From the NCBI GenBank assembly GCA_903924715.1, contig CAIYCP010000354.1, positions 1 through 20,522 of the forward strand: a stretch of 20,522 bases of DNA, given 5' to 3'. The DNA is from an uncultured beta proteobacterium. Its GTDB lineage: Bacteria > Pseudomonadota > Gammaproteobacteria > Burkholderiales > Burkholderiaceae_B. A model generated the notes under the pieces. The model was given only the letters and a program-made list of their open reading frames with translations. It ran no database searches and was not told the origin of the DNA. A program made the translations under genes and the position numbers. Each line of letters begins with the position of its first letter. Position 1 is the stretch's first letter. Below, in pieces: positions 1-7,510 of the stretch.

Positions 1-890
1 AAATGCCTGGCAATTTGCCCAAGCAAACCGCACGCAAGCTTTTAGACATTGAAGACGCCGACTACGTGCCGATTATCCGCTCGCGCGACACCTCAGCAGA
101 AACTGAGGCGGTATTCTATTTTCCAGGCTGCGGCTCTGAGCGCTTATTTTCGCAAGTAGGGCTCGCCACGCAAGCCATGCTTTGGCATGCGGGCGTTCAA
201 ACGGTTTTACCTCCAGGCTATCTGTGCTGCGGTTACCCGCAACGCGGAAACGGCATGAACGATAAGGCCGAAAAAATCCAGACCGATAATCGTGTCTTAT
301 TTCATCGAGTCGCCAATACGCTGAACTACCTTGATATCAAAACGGTAGTGGTCAGTTGCGGAACCTGTTACGACCAGTTGGCGACCTACGAGTTTGAAAA
401 GATTTTCCCGGGGTGCCGCTTGATTGATATTCACGAATATCTGCTTGAAAAAGGGATCAAGCTCGAAGGTGTTCAGGGCACGCGTTACATGTATCACGAC
501 CCTTGTCATACGCCCATGAAGCTGCAAGACCCCATGAAAACCGTGCGGTCACTGGTGGGCGATTCGGCAATTAAAACCGAACGTTGCTGCGGCGAGTCGG
601 GCACCTTGGCGGTCACTCGGCCCGACATCTCGACGCAGGTTCGGTTTCGCAAAGAAGAAGAGTTGGCAAAGAACGTGGATGAGCTGCGCGCAGACGGTTT
701 TGAGGGTGATATCAAAATGTTGACGTCGTGCCCGTCTTGCATGCAAGGCTTATCGCGCTTTGAACAGGATACCGAGGCAAAGGCGGACTACATCGTGGTA
801 GAAATGGCGCGGTTGATTCTGGGCGAAAACTGGCTTGAAGACTACGTTAAAAAAGCCAATGATGGTGGCATCGAACGGGTACTCGTGTAG
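1..890 (+). CDS. C-terminal part of a FAD-linked oxidase / Fe-S oxidoreductase (CCG-domain protein), 5' partial
   Basis: The reading frame is open at the left edge, so the first ATG (base 3) is probably internal; 295 residues are visible. Two copies of the cysteine-rich CCG module can be seen. The first has C43, then C75-C76-G and C119-x-x-C122. The second has C168 (DPCH), C195-C196-G and C243-x-x-C246 (SCPSC). This CCG pattern is known from GlcF, LldE and heterodisulfide-reductase-type subunits, where it binds an iron-sulfur cluster and passes electrons. The sequence most resembles the tail of the very long betaproteobacterial proteins that fuse a GlcD-like FAD domain, ferredoxin motifs and CCG domains, often annotated as a DUF3683-type or D-2-hydroxyacid dehydrogenase-like oxidoreductase. 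The substrate cannot be told from this fragment. A separate GlcF-like subunit is the alternative. I am confident about the domain and less so about the full architecture. Confidence 0.8.
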   Translation, partial: MPGNLPKQTARKLLDIEDADYVPIIRSRDTSAETEAVFYFPGCGSERLFSQVGLATQAMLWHAGVQTVLPPGYLCCGYPQRGNGMNDKAEKIQTDNRVLFHRVANTLNYLDIKTVVVSCGTCYDQLATYEFEKIFPGCRLIDIHEYLLEKGIKLEGVQGTRYMYHDPCHTPMKLQDPMKTVRSLVGDSAIKTERCCGESGTLAVTRPDISTQVRFRKEEELAKNVDELRADGFEGDIKMLTSCPSCMQGLSRFEQDTEAKADYIVVEMARLILGENWLEDYVKKANDGGIERVLV

Positions 891-942
891 TGCACGTGGG
901 TGCCTCGGTCGAAACATACTGACTCTGAAGGTTTGAACGTTC

Positions 943-1878
943 ATGCGATATATCCCTGAGGCACAGTCGTCAACACTCGTCACGCACGAGATGGCCTTTG
1001 AAGCCATTGGTAACGCTTTCAGGGCAGCAGGTGCGCCTTCCTCAAAAGTGTTTCCGGCGTTGATTGCGCATGGATCAAATCCCTTGAATCGCTTTTCAGT
1101 GAAGTCTGGCGCCACCGATGTGCTTGCCGGGCTCAAGATGGGGTTTATCTGGCCAGGCAATAGCGCCAAAGGCCTACCGACGCATAACTCGGTCACGGTG
1201 CTATTTAATCAAGATACCGGTGGCGTGCACGCAGTCATTGAGTCAGGCGTTGTGAATGCCTATCGCACCGCTGCCGCAGATGCGGTGGCGACCCACCAGC
1301 TTGCGCGTACAAACGCAACCATACTCGCGGCGTTTGGCGCAGGTAATCAAGCTGGCTACGACTGCATGGCCATCGCCCGCATTCGTAACATTGAAAAAGT
1401 ATTGGTGGTGAATGCAGATTCGGCACGTGCAGAGCGCTTTGCGCAACGACTGGCTGTTCATGGCTTAAAAGTTGAACGATCATCGGCGCAAGACGCGTGC
1501 GCGCGCGCGGACATCATCGTGACGGCAACGCCTGCTAAAAGCCCTTTGTTTGAGGCTGAATGGGTCCGTCCCGGCACGCATATTTCCTGTATGGGCGCGG
1601 ATGGCGTGGGCAAGCAAGAGCTGCCAGTGGGGATTTACGCCCGCGCGCAGTTATTCTGTGACTTAGTGGCGCAGTCGGTGGTGATTGGGGAGTTTCAGCA
1701 CGCTGCGGCGTTGATTCAGGCGGGCTCTGTATCCTTAACGCAAATTGGTGCAGTGCTAAGCGGTCAAGCCCCCGGGCGCTCAGATGACCAAGCCATCACA
1801 ATTTTTGATAGCTCGGGCATTGCGCTACAAGATCTTTATATCGCCGAGCGCCTGCTAAAAGCGTGCCCCGAAGATTAA
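943..1878 (+). CDS. Ornithine cyclodeaminase / mu-crystallin family protein
   Basis: The product has 311 residues, typical for the family. It has a substrate-side lysine in LKMG (K65), the YRTAA segment (107-111), a Rossmann nucleotide-binding loop FGAGNQAG (131-138) and the C-terminal FDSSGIALQD block (288-297). Family members include ornithine cyclodeaminase, alanine dehydrogenase, ketimine reductase (mu-crystallin) and delta1-pyrroline-2-carboxylate reductase. Which reaction is carried out here cannot be decided from the sequence alone. A reductase acting on a cyclic imino acid is a reasonable guess because the convergent neighbours handle 5-oxoproline, but that is inference. The ATG is preceded by GAAGG about 11 bases upstream. 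The gene starts 52 bases after the Fe-S oxidoreductase and its stop overlaps the stop of the opposite-strand pxpA by 4 bases (1875-1878), so the two transcripts converge. Confidence 0.87.
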   Translation: MRYIPEAQSSTLVTHEMAFEAIGNAFRAAGAPSSKVFPALIAHGSNPLNRFSVKSGATDVLAGLKMGFIWPGNSAKGLPTHNSVTVLFNQDTGGVHAVIESGVVNAYRTAAADAVATHQLARTNATILAAFGAGNQAGYDCMAIARIRNIEKVLVVNADSARAERFAQRLAVHGLKVERSSAQDACARADIIVTATPAKSPLFEAEWVRPGTHISCMGADGVGKQELPVGIYARAQLFCDLVAQSVVIGEFQHAAALIQAGSVSLTQIGAVLSGQAPGRSDDQAITIFDSSGIALQDLYIAERLLKACPED

Positions 1879-2630
1879 ACCCCGACTTCAATGCCCGCGG
1901 CTTGCAGGGCTTCGCGAATGGCTTTCGCGAACATCACCGCACCCGGTTGATCGCCGTGAATGCATAAGGTGTCAGCCTGCACTTTGACGGTGGTTCCGTC
2001 GTTGGCGGTCAGCGTACCGGTTTGCACCATTTGTAAAACTTGTTTGATTGAGACGTTTACGTCTTCGATCATTGCGTTGGGCTTGTTGCGCGGGCTCAAG
2101 GTGCCGTCGGGGGAATAGTTGCGATCCCCAAACACTTCTTCAGCGGTTTTCAAGCCGATGGCTTTTGCGATTGGCACCATGGGGCTGCCAGCCAAGACAA
2201 AAAAGACAAGCTCACGATCAACGTCGTAGGTCGCTTGTGCCAACGCACGTGCAAGGCCTTCGTCTTTAACCGCCATATTGTAGAGTTGACCGTGCGCTTT
2301 AACATGACGCAGACGTGCACCTTGCGATGCAGCGACTGCCGCGAGCGCGCCAATTTGCACCACAACCATGTCATAGGCTTCTTGATCTGTGATCGCCATA
2401 TTGCGTCGACCGAAGCCTTGGATATCTGGCAAGCCTGGATGTGCGCCGAGGGCTACGCCGTGTTTGATTGCGGCCGCAACTGTTTTACGCATGGTTGCCG
2501 GATCGCCACCATGAAAGCCACAGGCGATATTGGCAGACGACACAAAGGGCAAAATGCCTTCGTCGTTGCCGAGTTTCCAGACGCCATAGCTTTCGCCCAT
2601 ATCGCAGTTCAGGTCAATTCGTAGTGTCAT
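1875..2630 (-). CDS. pxpA: 5-oxoprolinase subunit A (LamB/YcsF family)
   Basis: The product has 251 residues from the ATG at 2630, matching the usual ~245-255 length. The frame is open 89 codons further upstream, but that part overlaps pxpC and reads as low-quality coding. The start is fixed by the family's N-terminal block DLNCDMGESYG (6-16), followed by NIACGFHGGDP (34-44) and GAHPGLPD / GFGRR (62-76). PxpA works with PxpB and PxpC in ATP-dependent opening of 5-oxoproline (pyroglutamate) to glutamate. That removes a damage product formed spontaneously from glutamine and glutamate. It is the last gene of pxpB-pxpC-pxpA, starts only 7 bases after the pxpC stop and is probably translationally coupled. 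Confidence is high, because all three subunits are adjacent. Confidence 0.95.
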   Translation of the reverse strand: MTLRIDLNCDMGESYGVWKLGNDEGILPFVSSANIACGFHGGDPATMRKTVAAAIKHGVALGAHPGLPDIQGFGRRNMAITDQEAYDMVVVQIGALAAVAASQGARLRHVKAHGQLYNMAVKDEGLARALAQATYDVDRELVFFVLAGSPMVPIAKAIGLKTAEEVFGDRNYSPDGTLSPRNKPNAMIEDVNVSIKQVLQMVQTGTLTANDGTTVKVQADTLCIHGDQPGAVMFAKAIREALQAAGIEVGV

Positions 2631-2637
2631 GATGATC

Positions 2638-3630
2638 TCAGTAGTTAAGCAATAAGGTTCGCACAGGTTGTAGCGATTGCGCAAGTGTTGTGAAGGCTTG
2701 TACGCGAGAGACCTCGAGTGCCTGAGCTTGCTCAAGCGTGATGGCCTTAAAGTAGACCGTATCACCCGGACCCATCTGTGCCAGGCAGGGTAAATCAACG
2801 CTCGCGACATAGGCCATTTTTGGGTACCCCCCCGTGGTTTGGCGATCTGCCATGAGTACGATCGGCTGACCGCCAGCGGGTACTTGGATCGTGCCAAACG
2901 TGGTGGCCTCAGAAATCATTTGCCGCGGCGTTGTCATTAAAAGCGCCGGGCCCTGTAAACGGTAGCCCATTCGCTCGGAGTCGGGGCTGACTCGATAAGG
3001 CTCGGTCAGTAGGGCCGCACAGCTCTCGGCTGTGAATTCGTTCCATTGTTTCCCTTTGATCAAACGTACCCGCGTACGGTTGGGCTCGGCAATGATGCCG
3101 GGCAAATAGAGCTTGATAGCCCATAAATCCATCGCCAGCTCTTCAAGACCTTTGTTTTTTAAAGGCCGAAGCAACGGAATTTCGTCGGCGCGTTGCAAGG
3201 CGCGGCCCTGCCAGCCGCCGAACGCGCTGCGCAGGTAGGTGCTTGTGCTGCCAAGTACGGGTGTTAACGCAAAGCCGCCATGCACGGCCAAATAGCTACG
3301 CGTGCCGCGCTGGCGTACACCAAAGCTCAGCTCGTCTTTAGCGCGGATGACGAGCGGACGATTCATGGCGAGCGCCTGCCCGTTGAGCGTGGCGCTTAAA
3401 TCAGCGCCGCACAGCGCAATGCAACAAGGCTTGGTGAAACGAATCGTCGGACCCGTTAGGGTGATTTCAAGGGTCGCCAGCCCGGGGTCGTTGCCCACGA
3501 GCAAATTGGCGAGTTGGTGCGCGCGCTGATCCATTGCACCCGTCACCGAGACGCCAAGGTGTTGGTGGCCAAAGCGCCCCAGGTCTTGAAAGGTGCTGAG
3601 CATGCCCGGCTTGAGGATCATCAGGCTCAT
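2638..3630 (-). CDS. pxpC: 5-oxoprolinase subunit C (AHS2 / KipA-like carboxyltransferase domain)
   Basis: The product has 330 residues, in the family range. Recognisable blocks are the N-terminal TFQDLGRFG (13-21), GAMDQ (31-35), GNDPGLATLE (47-56) and a later SERMGYRLQGP stretch. These belong to the AHS2 domain shared with allophanate hydrolase/urea carboxylase and KipA. Next to PxpA and PxpB, the 5-oxoprolinase assignment is preferred over urea amidolysis. PxpB-PxpC form the part proposed to phosphorylate or activate 5-oxoproline for PxpA. The ATG lies inside the pxpB stop (ATGA overlap, 3627-3630), the usual sign of coupled, stoichiometric translation of the two subunits. Confidence 0.94.
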   Translation of the reverse strand: MSLMILKPGMLSTFQDLGRFGHQHLGVSVTGAMDQRAHQLANLLVGNDPGLATLEITLTGPTIRFTKPCCIALCGADLSATLNGQALAMNRPLVIRAKDELSFGVRQRGTRSYLAVHGGFALTPVLGSTSTYLRSAFGGWQGRALQRADEIPLLRPLKNKGLEELAMDLWAIKLYLPGIIAEPNRTRVRLIKGKQWNEFTAESCAALLTEPYRVSPDSERMGYRLQGPALLMTTPRQMISEATTFGTIQVPAGGQPIVLMADRQTTGGYPKMAYVASVDLPCLAQMGPGDTVYFKAITLEQAQALEVSRVQAFTTLAQSLQPVRTLLLNY

Positions 3631-4346
3631 GGTTGCGCCTGATTTTGTTGTAGGGCAATGCGGTCAAATTCTTCTGGCGAAATAGGTACAAAACGAATTT
3701 GATCGCCCGGCAACAGCAGGGTGGGCTGAGGGCGGGTAACGTCAAAGAGCTTGAGTGGCGTTGCGCCCAAAATATGCCAACCACCGGGTAGGCGCGTCGG
3801 ATAGATCGTTGATTGTCGATTGGCAATGGCGACCGAGCCTGCAGGTACAACAGTACGTGGGACATCACGCCGAGGCAGTGCAAACAAGGGGTCGTGGACG
3901 CCAATATAAGGATGGCCCGGCGCGAACCCTAGCGTGAAAACCATGCTGCCTGGTGCGCAGTGCATTTCAATGACTTGTTGTTCAGTGAGGCCGGTGGTTT
4001 TTGCGACATCGCTTAAGTCGGGCCCGTGTTCACCGCCATAGCAGACTGGGATATCGATCTGACGCGAAGACACAGCGCTGCGGGGCAATCCACTTTCAAT
4101 TAAATGAGCCAGCTGATCAGAGAGTGAATGAAAGCTTGGCAAGCCCGTTTGACCATCGATCTGATAATGCACCGCGACAGCGGTGTAAGAAGGCACTACA
4201 TCGGTGACGCCCGAAATGCCAGCATGCCTAATTTTTTCTGCCGCCGTCAGGCAAATCAAACCCGTCTCGACGCTGATGGAATCACCAAAATCGATACTTA
4301 GACAGTGATCGCCCTGTTGGCGAAGCGTAAAGGGGGGTGCGGTCAT
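3627..4346 (-). CDS. pxpB: 5-oxoprolinase subunit B (AHS1 / KipI family)
   Basis: From the ATG at 4346 the product has 239 residues. A GTG at 4379 in the same frame would add 11 residues; neither start has a clear Shine-Dalgarno. I chose the ATG because the conserved core begins soon after it (LSIDFGDSIS). Visible family motifs are GVTDVVPSYTAVAVHY (46-61), a later GFAPGHPYIG, VPAGSVAIANRQ and PGGWHILG. AHS1/KipI proteins pair with AHS2/KipA proteins; with pxpA alongside, this is the 5-oxoprolinase B subunit. The first gene of the trio lies 91 bases (58 from the GTG) downstream of phoR on the same strand. No clear terminator is visible in that gap, so some read-through from phoBR is possible. 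Confidence 0.93.
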   Translation of the reverse strand: MTAPPFTLRQQGDHCLSIDFGDSISVETGLICLTAAEKIRHAGISGVTDVVPSYTAVAVHYQIDGQTGLPSFHSLSDQLAHLIESGLPRSAVSSRQIDIPVCYGGEHGPDLSDVAKTTGLTEQQVIEMHCAPGSMVFTLGFAPGHPYIGVHDPLFALPRRDVPRTVVPAGSVAIANRQSTIYPTRLPGGWHILGATPLKLFDVTRPQPTLLLPGDQIRFVPISPEEFDRIALQQNQAQP

Positions 4347-4437
4347 GCGAAGCACAGCGCTGCAAAAGATGAACGCCACCGGGGCGTTAATAATCGGAGT
4401 TTAAGCTTTTTTGACAGGCACAGATGCGGGCGAAGGG

Positions 4438-5739
4438 CTAGGCGCTGTGCGAGACGCGCTCAGCGTCAAACAACAGGCTAAAACAGCTGCCTTGGCCTAG
4501 TTTGCTTTGTACATCTAGCGCTGCATCGTGGCGCAGGGCAACGTGCTTGGTAATGGCAAGACCTAAGCCCGTACCGCCCAGCGCACGCGAACGGCCGCGG
4601 TCAACGCGATAGAAGCGCTCGCTTAAGCGCGAGAGGTGTTCTGAGGCGATGCCGATGCCGGTGTCGGTGACGCTAAAGCGCGCGCGGCCGTCCGCTTCAG
4701 AGAGCCAGACCACGCTAATGGTGCCGCCGTCGGGCGTGTAGCGCGTCGCATTGGTCAGCAGGTTTGAGATGGCAGAAGCCAGCTCTGAGGCGTTGCCGGC
4801 AAGATTCAGGTTTGGCTCAATCTGCCAGTTCCAGTGATGGCGTCCGGCAGAGAGGGCTTCAATTTGGATGCGCGCAGTGTCGATCAAGGGTGACATACTC
4901 ACGGGTGTGAGTTCAGCGCTTGGGGAGGTTTCCAGGTCTGAGAGCGTTAGCAGATCGGTCACGAGTGCCTGCATGCGTTGCGCTTGTTCAGACATTAATC
5001 CGAAGTAGTGCTCGCGCTGCTGTTCTGTTAACGCGCCTTCGGGTGCATCGCGCAAGGTTTCGACAAACCCGGCTAACACCGTCAGCGGTGTCCGCATTTC
5101 GTGTGAAACGTTGGCAACAAAATCGCGACGTGTGGTTTCGAGTTTTTCGATTTGAGTTAAGTCGCGGGTAATCAGCAGGGTGCGATCGCGCGCGTAGGGC
5201 ACTAAGCGCAATAGCAGGTTGTAATTGCCACTTGCATGATTGATTTTAAGCGTGAGCGGCTCAGACCAATTGGCGGCTTTGACGTAGGCTGCGAAGGCTG
5301 GCGCGCGCACAATGTTTAACAGGTTTTGCCCAAGATCGTGCTCGGGTTGTAAATGAAGCTGTTTTTCTGCAGCGTGGTTGAACCACTTGATCTGTAAGTC
5401 AGTGGTGAGTGTGACCACGCCGACAGGAAGTGCCTGCCCGGCGGCCATTGCACTGGTGCTAGTTTCTTCAAGTTCCTGGATTGTTGCAACCTGATCGCGG
5501 ATGCGACGGTAGAGCGAGGCCACGACATCATCCCAAGGGCCAACCTCTGCTGGGGGTTCGTCGTCAGGTGAAACAAGCCATCGCGCCACGCGCTCAGCCT
5601 GACGGCGACGTATGACTAAGAGCATGCCGGCACCTACGGCCATCACCAGCCAACCAACCGAGCTATGCCAGCGATACTCGATTGCCAGCGCGACGGCTGA
5701 CCAAAGTCCGACAAAAAAGAGGGTGCGTTGCCAATTCAT
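4438..5739 (-). CDS. phoR: Phosphate regulon sensor histidine kinase PhoR
   Basis: The product has 433 residues from the ATG at 5739. The frame stays open 56 codons further upstream but overlaps phoB, and the membrane anchor starts right at this ATG. Two hydrophobic segments (about 6-20 and 28-44) are joined by a very short loop, as in PhoR kinases that sense through the Pst/PhoU complex rather than a periplasmic domain. A PAS-like region follows (about 95-195). The kinase core shows the H box SHEMRTPL with phospho-accepting H213, the N box NLLTNA (326-331), the G1 box DTGIGI (359-364), the F box RFYRVD (375-380) and the G2 box GGTGLGLA (388-395). The gene follows phoB with a 22-base gap, so the pair forms one operon. 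It should phosphorylate PhoB when phosphate is scarce. Confidence 0.94.
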   Translation of the reverse strand: MNWQRTLFFVGLWSAVALAIEYRWHSSVGWLVMAVGAGMLLVIRRRQAERVARWLVSPDDEPPAEVGPWDDVVASLYRRIRDQVATIQELEETSTSAMAAGQALPVGVVTLTTDLQIKWFNHAAEKQLHLQPEHDLGQNLLNIVRAPAFAAYVKAANWSEPLTLKINHASGNYNLLLRLVPYARDRTLLITRDLTQIEKLETTRRDFVANVSHEMRTPLTVLAGFVETLRDAPEGALTEQQREHYFGLMSEQAQRMQALVTDLLTLSDLETSPSAELTPVSMSPLIDTARIQIEALSAGRHHWNWQIEPNLNLAGNASELASAISNLLTNATRYTPDGGTISVVWLSEADGRARFSVTDTGIGIASEHLSRLSERFYRVDRGRSRALGGTGLGLAITKHVALRHDAALDVQSKLGQGSCFSLLFDAERVSHSA

Positions 5740-5761
5740 GCGCCTGATTGTCGCATCAAGC

Positions 5762-6460
5762 TCAAGACTTTGGAATGACAGGGGTAAAACGGTAGCCGCT
5801 TCCACGTACGGTTTCGATGTGCGCATCGTGTTTTGACGGTTCAAGTGCTTTGCGTAAGCGGCGAATGTGCACATCAACCGTTCGTTCTTCGACAAACACG
5901 TGATCACCCCAGACCTGATCGAGTAGTTGGCCGCGCGAGAAGACGCGCTCAGGGTGCGTCATAAAAAAATGCAGCAGACGAAACTCGGTCGGACCAATCG
6001 CAAGCGGTTGGCCATTTCCGCTCAGGCGGTGTGAAGTGGGATCGAGCTTCAACCCTTCAACTTCGATCAAATCATCGGTGAGTTGTGGTGCGCGTCGGCG
6101 CAACACGGCCTTGATGCGCGCCATCAACTCTTTGGGCGAAAACGGTTTGGTAATGTAATCGTCAGCGCCTGACTCCAAGCCATCAACTTTGTCTTGCTCA
6201 GAACCCTTGGCGGTGAGCATGATGACTGGCACAAGGCGGGTGCGCTCATCGCTGCGCAGTTTGCGCGCCAGGGTCAGGCCCGAGGCGCCTGGCAACATCC
6301 AATCCAGCAAGATCAGGTCGGGCAGCTCAGCGCGGATGAGGGTCTCGGCCTGTGCCACATCGAAGGCACGCAAGACCTTATGACCTGCAAAAGAAAGGTT
6401 GACCGCAATCAGCTCTTGGATGGCGGGTTCGTCTTCAACGACTAGAATGGTGCTTGACAT
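5762..6460 (-). CDS. phoB: Phosphate regulon response regulator PhoB
   Basis: The product has 232 residues, matching PhoB (about 229). The receiver domain (1-120) has the acidic pair E9/D10, phosphorylation site D53 in LLDWMLPG, T83 and K105 (TKPFSP). An OmpR/PhoB winged helix follows (about 130-227) with TVDVHIRRLRKAL and the closing RGSGYRF. Phosphorylated PhoB binds PHO boxes and activates phosphate-scavenging genes. It is transcribed away from ubiE, and the shared 110-base gap contains a PHO-box-like array oriented toward phoB, consistent with autoregulation. No strong Shine-Dalgarno precedes the ATG. The context and full-length match to PhoB make another OmpR-family regulator unlikely. 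Confidence 0.95.
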   Translation of the reverse strand: MSSTILVVEDEPAIQELIAVNLSFAGHKVLRAFDVAQAETLIRAELPDLILLDWMLPGASGLTLARKLRSDERTRLVPVIMLTAKGSEQDKVDGLESGADDYITKPFSPKELMARIKAVLRRRAPQLTDDLIEVEGLKLDPTSHRLSGNGQPLAIGPTEFRLLHFFMTHPERVFSRGQLLDQVWGDHVFVEERTVDVHIRRLRKALEPSKHDAHIETVRGSGYRFTPVIPKS

Positions 6461-6503
6461 GATGTAGTACCAGTTTAGATAGCGCGCTTACGCGAGCGAC
6501 ATG

Positions 6504-6540
6504 TCTATAGTATGGCGACAATGTGTCATGTATATGACAG
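6504..6540 (-). promoter_or_regulatory. Candidate PHO box and -10 for phoB
   Basis: Read on the minus strand from 6540: CTGTCAT, four bases, ATGACAC, four bases, TCGCCAT. This is an 11-base-period array whose first unit is a perfect match to the PhoB half-site (CTGTCAT) and whose later units are weaker. A possible -10 (TATAGA) lies at 6509-6504, ten bases past the second unit, where it would sit at a PhoB-activated promoter. The array includes a perfect dyad, TGTCAT-N4-ATGACA (6524-6539). The consensus is established for PhoB; its use here is inferred from position upstream of phoB. Confidence 0.6.
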
Positions 6541-6570
6541 TGCAATAGGGCAAAGGGCAGGGGAGTACCC

Positions 6571-7311
6571 ATGACGGAAAAAAATACGCATTTTGGTTAT
6601 CAGACAGTGGCCGAGTCAGAGAAGGCGGCGAAGGTTGCGCAGGTGTTTCATTCGGTCGCCGCACGCTACGACGTCATGAATGACCTGATGTCAGCCGGCT
6701 TACACCGCCTCTGGAAGGCCTTCACCATTGGGCGGGCGGCTGTACGCCCGGGGATGAAAGTGTTGGATATTGCGGGGGGTACGGGTGATTTGGCACGCGC
6801 CTTTGCTAAACAGGCTGGGGCACAGGGTGAGGTGTGGTTGACTGATATCAACGAGTCAATGCTGCGAGTCGGGCGCGATCGGTTGATTGATGACGGCGTG
6901 GTGCTGCCGTGCGTGGTCTGTGACGGCGAGTCGCTGCCTTTTGCAGACAATTATTTCGATCGTGTAACCGTGGCCTTTGGCTTGCGCAACATGACCCATA
7001 AAGATCGTGCGTTGGCCGAAATGACGCGCGTGCTCAAGCCGGGTGGCAAATTGCTCGTGCTCGAGTTCTCAAAGATTGCTGCACCCTTAGCGCCTGTCTA
7101 CGATTGGTATTCGTTTAAGGTGCTGCCCTGGTTGGGTAAAAAAGTAGCGGGTGATGCCGATAGTTATCGGTACTTGGCCGAATCGATCCGTATGCATCCG
7201 GATCAAGAAAAGCTAAAAGAAATGTTTGGGCAGGCGGGTTTGTCTCGGGTGCAGTTCTTTAATTTGTCGGCCGGGTTAACGGCGTTGCACGAGGGCGTCA
7301 AACTGGGCTAG
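6571..7311 (+). CDS. ubiE: Ubiquinone/menaquinone biosynthesis C-methyltransferase UbiE
   Basis: The product has 246 residues, close to the E. coli enzyme (251). Visible marks are the N-terminal VAARYDVMNDLMS block (29-41), the SAM-binding motif I VLDIAGGTGDLA (64-75), a post-I acidic TDIN (91-94), and the FGLRN signature (136-140). UbiE transfers a methyl group from S-adenosylmethionine to the benzoquinol ring intermediate of ubiquinone (and demethylmenaquinone where present). A GGGGAG Shine-Dalgarno sits just before the ATG. It is divergent from phoB and opens a run of ubiquinone genes (ubiJ and ubiB follow a Tim44-like gene), though a 199-base gap separates it from the next gene. Confidence 0.96.
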   Translation: MTEKNTHFGYQTVAESEKAAKVAQVFHSVAARYDVMNDLMSAGLHRLWKAFTIGRAAVRPGMKVLDIAGGTGDLARAFAKQAGAQGEVWLTDINESMLRVGRDRLIDDGVVLPCVVCDGESLPFADNYFDRVTVAFGLRNMTHKDRALAEMTRVLKPGGKLLVLEFSKIAAPLAPVYDWYSFKVLPWLGKKVAGDADSYRYLAESIRMHPDQEKLKEMFGQAGLSRVQFFNLSAGLTALHEGVKLG

Positions 7312-7336
7312 CCTGATAATTGCCTTGCAATAGTCG

Positions 7337-7359
7337 AAAACTAAGTAGTTATTAGTTTT
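7337..7359 (+). repeat. AT-rich inverted repeat downstream of ubiE
   Basis: AAAACTAA and TTAGTTTT form a perfect 8-base inverted repeat around a 7-base spacer, 25 bases after the ubiE stop. The 3' arm ends in TTTT, so it could act as a weak terminator, but the stem is AT-rich and no longer T tract follows. An operator site is the alternative. Only the symmetry is seen directly. Confidence 0.35.
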
Positions 7360-7399
7360 ATCGTGATATTGAACTTATTGTGAACGCTGGCGTCTATGC

Positions 7400-7428
7400 T
7401 TTACAACCTGTTCAGCTTTTAGTAAGAT
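7400..7428 (+). promoter_or_regulatory. Candidate sigma-70 promoter for the Tim44-like gene
   Basis: TTTACA (7400-7405), a 17-base spacer and TAAGAT (7423-7428) give a plausible -35/-10 pair, 82 bases upstream of the ATG at 7511. Downstream of it lie a TAGTAAG direct repeat (7420-7426 and 7437-7443) and a short palindrome GGATC-CTA-GATCC (7451-7463). This is a consensus match by eye only. Confidence 0.35.
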
Positions 7429-7510
7429 TCAGGTTCTAGTAAGTATTTGGGGATCCTAGATCCTCATGATAATTTGATTTTTTTGGCAATTATTTGCTAA
7501 GGAGCACTCG

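Noticed and set aside
932..943. TTGAACGTTCA, shared with a perfect 12-base palindrome at 16679-16690 in the btuB leader
   Set aside because: An 11-base match in a 20-kb window is compatible with chance, and the two sites have unrelated contexts (one overlaps a start codon, the other follows a terminator T tract).
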